Source of the DNA: Astropecten irregularis
Lineage: Eukaryota > Echinodermata > Asteroidea > Paxillosida > Astropectinidae
Assembly (NCBI GenBank): GCA_963971285.1
Contig: OZ020247.1
Span: 8,142,614 to 8,206,613, forward strand
Length of the DNA stretch: 64,000 nt
Direction: 5' to 3'
Under the pieces are notes generated by a model. The model saw nothing but the letters and a program-made list of their open reading frames with translations, had not been told where the DNA came from and made no database searches. Below, piece after piece: positions 60,401-64,000 of the stretch. Made by a program: the position numbers and the translations under genes. How positions within the stretch are numbered: position 1 is the stretch's first letter; every line of letters starts with the position of its first letter.

Positions 60401-63400
60401 GGGGATTCACAAAAGTGCGCCACCAAGAGTTTGCAAAGCATTGGCCAATCACAATGCGCGGAAATAATTTTGTCGACAAACTGCGCATGCGGAAAGATGA
60501 GCACTTTGTCGAGAAAATGTATTTCCGTGAATTGTGATTGGCCAACGCAATACAAACTCCTGGTGGCGCACTATTGTGAATCGCCAGACTTTTTCTGCAA
60601 ATGGAGAAAAAATTCTGTCCTCAGTGAATAATCGAATTGAACAATGCAGGACCGAAATGGTAGTACAGTGTGAGTTTACAATTGGACATTCAATGTCAAC
60701 TTTAATAGCAAGATCACGATTTCCAAATCTGAGTTTATTTTGCCATTTCGATAAGGTTGTATCCCGTCTGCTGCAGGGAAATTTAAAACATCACTTACCT
60801 GATACAAGAAATGAGAAATCTGACGTAGCTGAGCAACCATTCTTGGTGACTGTACACGTGACAGTGTGAGAACCTACTCTAAAGATTCCTCCTGTCAAAG
60901 ATACTGCTCCGTCTATCGAGTCGGTGCAAGTAATGGTCTCACCATCAGAGTTTGTAGCGGTGACTTTAGCCCACGTGACAGAAATTGTTGTTTGCCCAGC
61001 CGCGATACACTGACCACCAACAGAGGGCGTTGTAAAAGATGGCGTTGCTTTAGCAAAAGAAAAATGGTAAGGACACTGTTAGTCTTCGGTGTTCCAACAA
61101 ATCATTATACTCTTCAAATAAAATATGTCCTTAAATGAATTACCTTCGGGGTAATCAAAACACAGAAATACTGTTGAATCTGACAGTTTCAGACAGGCGG
61201 AGAGGGCGCTCTCCAAAGTGCTTGGTCTAGACTTGCTAAAAGACCCGTGCACAGTTCTCTGCTCTAGTGTTGGGACGAAGTCAACGGTGGACTACGAGCG
61301 TGACGTCCTCATCAAAGTCGTCCCCCTTAGCGTGCATGGCCCAGATGGGATGCTTGAGACTTACGGCGTACTTGATCAATGTGTGCGGAGCGCACAATAA
61401 TTCTACAGAGGGCAATAGACCAACTTCAGATTCCAGGCCAAGAATAATCCCTCCGAGTCATAACTGTGTCGGGGGAAGCAGTCTGGAAAGGAAGATGCGT
61501 CATTTTCGAAGTTTCACCGAGAGATGATCCGAGCCACAGATACAACATTGAATGAGCATTCTCTGCAGATGACGTCCAGTTGGCTACCAGTGTGTCAGCG
61601 GAAAGGCTGCACTAGAGAAATCGGGCCGCACCTGAGAGGCCTTTCTCTCTTCTCTGCAACCAACGCCCAGCCAGTGGTTCTAATAGTGGCTGACCACATT
61701 GAACTGACGCTATCCAGTGAAGCTCGAACCGGCCCCCAAACTAGGTCCTGTTCACAACATGCCAGCAGCCAGAACACCAAATAATTATACCACTTGATGC
61801 AGAGATTCATGGCAGTAGACAAGCCTCCACACGTCAACGAAAGGGAGGCGACCCGCTCCCGACAAGACCGACAGGCCATCAAGACACTTGAGGAGAAAAC
61901 CCCTGTCCAAGTAGAAGAGATCCAGCGCTACGAGACCCCCCTGCTATGGAGGTCAGGCAGTAAGATCCCTTTCAGTTGCCCTAAAGCTGTGTAGGCATTG
62001 GCACGCTCTCATCAATGAAGAGTTCAACTTGAGCCGAAACTTGCTGAGTACTGCAGGGGGTACATGTCGAAGCTTAAGAATGATGGACATGTCCGAGAAT
62101 TGGGTCCTGTAGAGCGGCTTACAGTTGATGAGCTACGAGGATCACGTAGCTCATCGTGTATTAACGTGTATTAATTAGGGTATATTCTTTAATTATCTTG
62201 TTTCAGTATAAGGACATGTACATGTACTTGTAGTATTACTATATCAGCCAGAAGTGAGAAAATTAAACCGACGTTTACCGCTAACCAGTGACAGTGTCCA
62301 ATTCTTACAGTCCCAAACATATACTGAAAAACAGGCGTAGTGGTCTTTGAAATTTTGATTCTGCCATCCAGATTGCGATAACAAAAATGGCCTCCAGTTT
62401 CAGAAATCATTACATAATTACCTGTTAGAAGGAAGGAGAAATGTCCACTTGCCGTGCAAAAGCCCTTAGTGACAGAGCAGTTCACGGTATGGAAGCCTTC
62501 TGTATAGTTCCCTCCTGTTAAAGTTACCGCGTTTCCATCCATCGAATCGGCGCAGGTAACTGTCTCACCAACAGCGTTTGTAGCGGTGACCTCATCCCAC
62601 GTGACAGAAGTCGATGTTTGTCCAGCCAGGATACACTGGTTACCGACAGAGGGCGTTACTATGAATGATGTTGCTAATTGGTGGAGAAAAGAAATGATTA
62701 ATACAAAATGCCACAAAGACGCATTGTTCGCTGTGTGGCCTATACACGACATTGAAAAGTACTAGATTCTATACATGTTACACTCGCACGTGGTTTTGTA
62801 AGCTTTTAAATTAAAAGTACGCCTATACCTTCTTCACAGGTAGCTCCTGTGCATCCAGAGGCACACATGCACGTGTACGTGCCAAGCCCGTTCTCACACG
62901 TTCCCCCATTCGCACAGGGGTCGAAGGCGCATTCGTCAATATCTGTATGAAAAACCAATTGACAGTTACTCTCCATTTATATTGATTGGGGAGTCAGGGG
63001 CCGATTTCACTAACGCTTTTCGATCACCGTAAATCCCAAATTCATCGCTAAACGGAAAATTGCTATATGCAAAGTAGAGATCGATTTTCCGTTTAGCGAT
63101 GGATTTGGGCTTTACGATGGTCGCAAACCGTTAGTGAAATCGGCCCCTGGTTGGCGTAGCGGTTCTTTCCTCGCCTTTCACCTCTGTATACCGGGTTTAA
63201 GTCCGGCTCGGTTCACAAGTGGATTGGGTTTTTAGTCCCTGCCTGATTCCGTGGGTTTTACCCAGAATATTACTCTGGGGTTTTTCCCCCACCTCTAAAA
63301 CTGTATCTTCTTCTCATCATCTTTCCATAACAGGTTTCATCAGGCTTGCGAGCTACAGTGCCTTGGTCACTTTTGAGGAATCCTTGGTGTCATCACCAGA

Positions 63401-64000
63401 AATAAATAAATAAATAAATAAGTAATAAAGATTAATGATATAGACATTGTATTAAAGGTTAGTAAAGAAAACCGGGAAATCGTCCAAGAATGTCATTTAA
63501 CTACATACACAACGCTTAATCTAACAACAACGGTGACCAATTTCATACAGCTGCTTAAGCACAAAAATTTGCTTACGCATGAAAAGTCCTCCTTGTTCAA
63601 ACAGGATTACCAACCAAATTTTCATTGTGATATTTACTGCATGCCTTTGACTTGTATTCGACCATTGTTTGCTGCATGAGCATTAACATTCACATGAAGT
63701 TTTCGCTGGCATGCCGATTTTTATATTGCAAAGATTTTTAGTGCTTAAGCAATTAATGTTGGTGTTAAGCACCAACATTAATTGCTTCAGCTTAAACTCT
63801 ACAGAATTGGCCCAGATCTGAGAACAAAGTGAAACAAGCAAACAAACAAACCAATTAAGTCATGGGAGAGTCGATTATACCTTGACAAGTGAAGCCGTCT
63901 CCGGTGTACCCTGTGGGACATGACCCACAGGTCACCATGAGTGGTGATGGTGGACGATCAGTACAATTCACTCCCGGGTGGCAGGGCTCCAAAGGACAGA
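50721..64000 (-). CDS. HYR-, EGF- and SEA-domain type I membrane protein, 5' incomplete (977 aa in window)
   Basis: An extracellular adhesion- or matrix-type protein. Exons in transcript order: 63881->64000, 62829-62942, 62422-62673, 60799-61047, 60110-60358, 59924-60004, 58503-58751, 57805-58053, 57623-57703, 57322-57414, 56844-56948, 56103-56249, 55822-55949, 55025-55247, 53867-53957, 52998-53083, 52197-52444, 51376-51447, 50721-50819. All boundaries are GT-AG and the frame is continuous to TAA at 50721-50723. Most ectodomain introns are phase 1, which permits exon duplication. Order: EGF, cbEGF, five HYR plus two half-HYR, three EGF, SEA, EGF, Ser/Thr stalk, one TM helix, tail. HYR domains are Ig-like adhesion folds, abundant in echinoderm proteins. 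Whether all HYR exons are spliced into one mRNA is untested. Ligand unknown. Confidence 0.87.
51613..51737 (-). mobile_element. MITE family F, copy 3
   Basis: Reverse orientation; both ends eroded (tagggtcgatcgtaactcg and gtttggggaaatcga). It lies in the intron after the TM exon. Confidence 0.7.
51875..52179 (+). mobile_element. MITE family G, copy 3 (right end missing)
   Basis: Has the fullest left terminus, CAGGGTGTCCCTGAAAAAAAC. Homology to the other G copies stops about 18 bp before the splice donor of the TM exon. Confidence 0.75.
52197..52444 (-). CDS. Transmembrane exon
   Basis: 248 bp. [20 protein letters not shown] is the single TM helix, followed by Cys-containing WCLCLPRH and a basic, Trp-rich juxtamembrane stretch ([14 protein letters not shown]). 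This orients the protein as type I, with the domains outside. Confidence 0.88.
52763..52898. mobile_element. MITE family M, copy 1
   Basis: AAGTGCACCGCCAAGAGTTT faces AAACTTTTGATGACGCGCA. ttggccaatcacaat and its partner gtgattggccaaagcgc mark the inner arms. Intronic. Confidence 0.65.
52998..53957 (-). CDS. Membrane-proximal EGF and Ser/Thr stalk, two exons
   Basis: Exons 53867-53957 and 52998-53083, joined in phase 2. [24 protein letters not shown] joined to [11 protein letters not shown], then a short stalk [15 protein letters not shown] suited to O-glycosylation. The donor of the second exon (G|gttaga) is weak. A family D MITE inside a family E MITE sits in the intron between them. Confidence 0.78.
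53190..53804 (-). mobile_element. MITE family E, copy 8, split by a family D insertion
   Basis: The outer ends GGGGCCAATCCCACGG and TTTGAAAATGGCCCC bracket the E halves. The family D element 53307-53674 interrupts it at gactgtTA. Intronic. Confidence 0.8.
53307..53674 (+). mobile_element. MITE family D, copy 2, nested in family E
   Basis: AAGAGATGGTACAGAATCGG pairs with CCAATTCGCTACCATCCCTT. TTAA at both sides. Confidence 0.87.
53993..54141 (+). mobile_element. MITE family F, copy 4
   Basis: GGGGTCGATTTCACCAAACT to CTTCGTGAAATCGACCCC, the best preserved F copy here. Intronic. Confidence 0.87.
54183..54541 (+). mobile_element. MITE family A, copy 14
   Basis: AAGGTAGTATCATACTTTGG to CCAAAGTATGATACTACCTT with perfect 20-base ends and TTAA on both sides. 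A good reference copy. Intronic, only 40 bp from F copy 4. Confidence 0.92.
54685..54935 (+). mobile_element. MITE family C, copy 1 (internally shortened)
   Basis: AAGGGCATGTACAACATTGG pairs with CCAACGTTGTACACGCCCTT. The left flank is ATA, so TA without TTAA. The interior relates to family B. Confidence 0.8.
55025..55949 (-). CDS. SEA domain, two exons (55822-55949 and 55025-55247)
   Basis: The first exon gives [20 protein letters not shown] and a helix KLLKIVED. The second gives [20 protein letters not shown] then VIASLAVMV. The RPGSV sequence sits where SEA domains undergo self-cleavage at Gly-Ser. SEA followed by EGF and a TM helix is the layout of membrane mucins, so the ectodomain may be a cleaved, re-associated heterodimer (inference). 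Confidence 0.75.
55485..55558 (-). mobile_element. tRNA-like sequence, probably a SINE head
   Basis: On the minus strand: TAGCTTTACTAATGGCATC (A-box-like) and GTCGTGGGTTCGAATCCAGC (B box). No clean cloverleaf. It lies in the intron between the two SEA exons. Confidence 0.45.
56103..56249 (-). CDS. EGF-like exon before the SEA domain
   Basis: 147 bp, phase 1-1. [20 protein letters not shown], then [13 protein letters not shown] and VVCT. Longer loop spacing than the neighbouring EGFs. Confidence 0.82.
56415..56749 (+). mobile_element. MITE family C, copy 2
   Basis: AAGCCATGTACAACATTGG pairs with CCAACATTGTACACGCCCTT; TTA on the left, TTTAAAA on the right. Intronic. Confidence 0.8.
56844..56948 (-). 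CDS. EGF-like exon
   Basis: 105 bp, phase 1-1. [34 protein letters not shown]. Confidence 0.85.
57322..57414 (-). CDS. EGF-like exon
   Basis: 93 bp, phase 1-1. [20 protein letters not shown] then [11 protein letters not shown]; six cysteines. Confidence 0.85.
57623..57703 (-). CDS. Half-HYR exon, original copy
   Basis: 81 bp, phase 1-1, acceptor ttcacag, donor G|gtacta. Encodes [19 protein letters not shown]. It lies only 101 bp beyond HYR 5, with no matching first half nearby, so it may be a leftover of an older HYR exon that splices as a half domain or is skipped. Confidence 0.5.
   Translation of the reverse strand, partial: SGFILSPAPSIRTVPLLRQSHSFFLL
57805..58053 (-). CDS. HYR domain 5
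   Basis: 249 bp, phase 1-1. [39 protein letters not shown]. Four cysteines are conserved across the set. Confidence 0.88.
58102..58273. mobile_element. MITE family M, copy 2
   Basis: AGTGCGCCACCAAGAGTTTG faces GAAAACTCATGGTGGCGCACT. ttggccaatcacaatgcgcg marks the inner arm. It lies between HYR 4 and HYR 5. Confidence 0.75.
58503..58751 (-). CDS. HYR domain 4
   Basis: 249 bp, phase 1-1. [19 protein letters not shown] and [16 protein letters not shown]. Donor G|gtaagt is the strongest of the HYR exons. Confidence 0.88.
58929..59522. other. Intron with two tandem short foldback units
   Basis: 58993-59087 and 59106-59191 are related units with acgggtttacac / gtgtaaacccgt ends and a shared cgaggcac..ccacgcatgcgc interior. 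The rest is plain intron. Confidence 0.55.
59523..59905 (+). mobile_element. BEL/Pao LTR-retrotransposon fossil, gag-side piece
   Basis: Plus-strand fragment with gag/spacer-type coding resemblance to BEL/Pao elements (helical [20 protein letters not shown] type sequence). It is broken, lacks LTRs in view, and ends exactly where the duplicated HYR block begins. Probably old. Family call from general resemblance. Confidence 0.5.
59924..60004 (-). CDS. Half-HYR exon, duplicated copy
   Basis: 81 bp, phase 1-1, [19 protein letters not shown] then a hydrophobic strand ending SVVG. It matches only the second half of a HYR domain. The frame and both splice sites are kept in both copies, but whether it is used in mRNA is unknown. 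Confidence 0.5.
60110..60358 (-). CDS. HYR domain 3 (in duplicated block)
   Basis: 249 bp, phase 1-1. Counterpart of HYR 5. Reads [20 protein letters not shown] and ends SDFSFLVSG. Acceptor cacgcag; donor G|gtatta. Confidence 0.87.
60408..60580. mobile_element. MITE family M, copy 3 (carried by the duplication)
   Basis: Same as copy 2, differing at a handful of positions, so it was present before the block was duplicated. Confidence 0.75.
60799..61047 (-). CDS. HYR domain 2 (in duplicated block)
   Basis: 249 bp, phase 1-1. Counterpart of HYR 4 in the older block. Reads [20 protein letters not shown] and [20 protein letters not shown]. Intact reading frame and splice sites. Confidence 0.87.
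61226..62140 (+). mobile_element. BEL/Pao LTR-retrotransposon fossil, pol-side piece
   Basis: Plus-strand fragment resembling the protease-to-reverse-transcriptase lead-in of BEL/Pao elements, including a [10 protein letters not shown] stretch typical of that region. Broken by several changes, with no LTR recognised. It begins at the other edge of the duplicated HYR block, in the order expected after the gag-side piece. A GATGAGCTACG hairpin lies at 62127-62155 just after it. Confidence 0.6.
62422..62673 (-). CDS. HYR domain 1
   Basis: 252 bp, phase 1-1, 84 residues. Conserved HYR features: [31 protein letters not shown], then [13 protein letters not shown] and a terminal FSFLLTG strand. The most diverged of the five HYR exons. 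Confidence 0.88.
62829..62942 (-). CDS. Calcium-binding EGF exon
   Basis: 114 bp, phase 1-1. Starts [16 protein letters not shown], the Asp-x-Asp-Glu-Cys cbEGF signature, and ends CTGATCEE. Confidence 0.9.
62997..63147. mobile_element. MITE family J (single copy)
   Basis: GGGGCCGATTTCACTAACG pairs with CGTTAGTGAAATCGGCCCC; the arms run about 60 bp (ttccgtttagcgatggattt). It abuts the SINE to its right. Confidence 0.8.
63151..63424 (+). mobile_element. tRNA-derived SINE (type 1), full copy
   Basis: A box TTGGCGTAGCGGTTC, B box ACCGGGTTTAAGTCCGGC, body tgattccgtgggttttaccc and catcatctttccataacagg, then an (AAAT)n tail at 63401-63424. Intronic. Confidence 0.9.
63533..63813 (-). mobile_element. 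MITE family E, copy 9, with an extra inner hairpin
   Basis: Diverged ends GTGACCAATTTCATACAGC and TACAGAATTGGCCC. A perfect 17-bp-stem hairpin (AGCAATTAATGTTGGTG and its inverse) near the right end is not in other E copies. Intronic. Confidence 0.65.
63881..64000 (-). CDS. EGF-like exon (partial at window edge)
   Basis: Encodes [12 protein letters not shown], then [17 protein letters not shown], a thrombospondin/nidogen-style EGF repeat with six cysteines. Donor CAAG|gtataa, phase 1. Confidence 0.85.

Larger units (their letters stand above)
59906..61225 (-). repeat. Segmental duplication, second block (HYR 2, HYR 3, half-HYR)
   Basis: Copy of 57605-58928 in the same orientation, offset about 2.3 kb. 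Flanked on both sides by BEL/Pao pieces. Confidence 0.9.

Overview
This is animal nuclear DNA: intron-bearing genes with GT-AG splice sites, tRNA-derived SINEs, minisatellites and very many short inverted-repeat transposons (MITEs). Tandem hyalin-repeat (HYR) domains beside EGF and SEA domains, together with the MITE set, suggest a deuterostome, most likely an echinoderm and perhaps a sea star. That placement is inference.

Two genes can be read with confidence, both on the minus strand. (1) At 530-5224 lies a complete ten-exon gene for a protein of about 402 residues ending in a canonical C3HC4 RING finger, probably a ubiquitin E3 ligase. Its promoter runs into a two-block 31-bp minisatellite at 5337-6840. 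(2) From 50721 past the right edge lies a type I membrane protein gene, 5' end missing. Its 19 readable exons stay in frame for 977 residues: EGF, calcium-type EGF, five whole HYR domains with two extra half-HYR exons, three EGF domains, a split SEA domain, another EGF, a Ser/Thr-rich stalk, one transmembrane helix and a short cytoplasmic tail. About 1.3 kb of the HYR region has been duplicated. The second copy sits between two pieces of a broken BEL/Pao retrotransposon fossil.

The 44 kb between the genes (about 6.8-50.7 kb) is gene-poor and dense in repeats. At least ten MITE families recur or show clear paired ends. Those beginning AAAGG are called here A (about 15 copies), B, C, D, N and O; those sharing a GGGGYCRATTTCA-like end are E (9 copies), F, I and J; G has mariner-like ends; H is a GC-rich foldback; K, M, P, Q, R, S, T and W are further elements. 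There are two tRNA-derived SINE types, a 40-bp minisatellite open in all three forward frames, and a perfect 59-bp inverted SINE repeat. One good isolated coding piece lies here: a signal-peptide first exon with a consensus splice donor at 26209-26296 (minus). Other exon-like pieces are weak.

Transposon coordinates are read by eye and may be off by a few bases. Exon boundaries were checked for reading frame and splice consensus.
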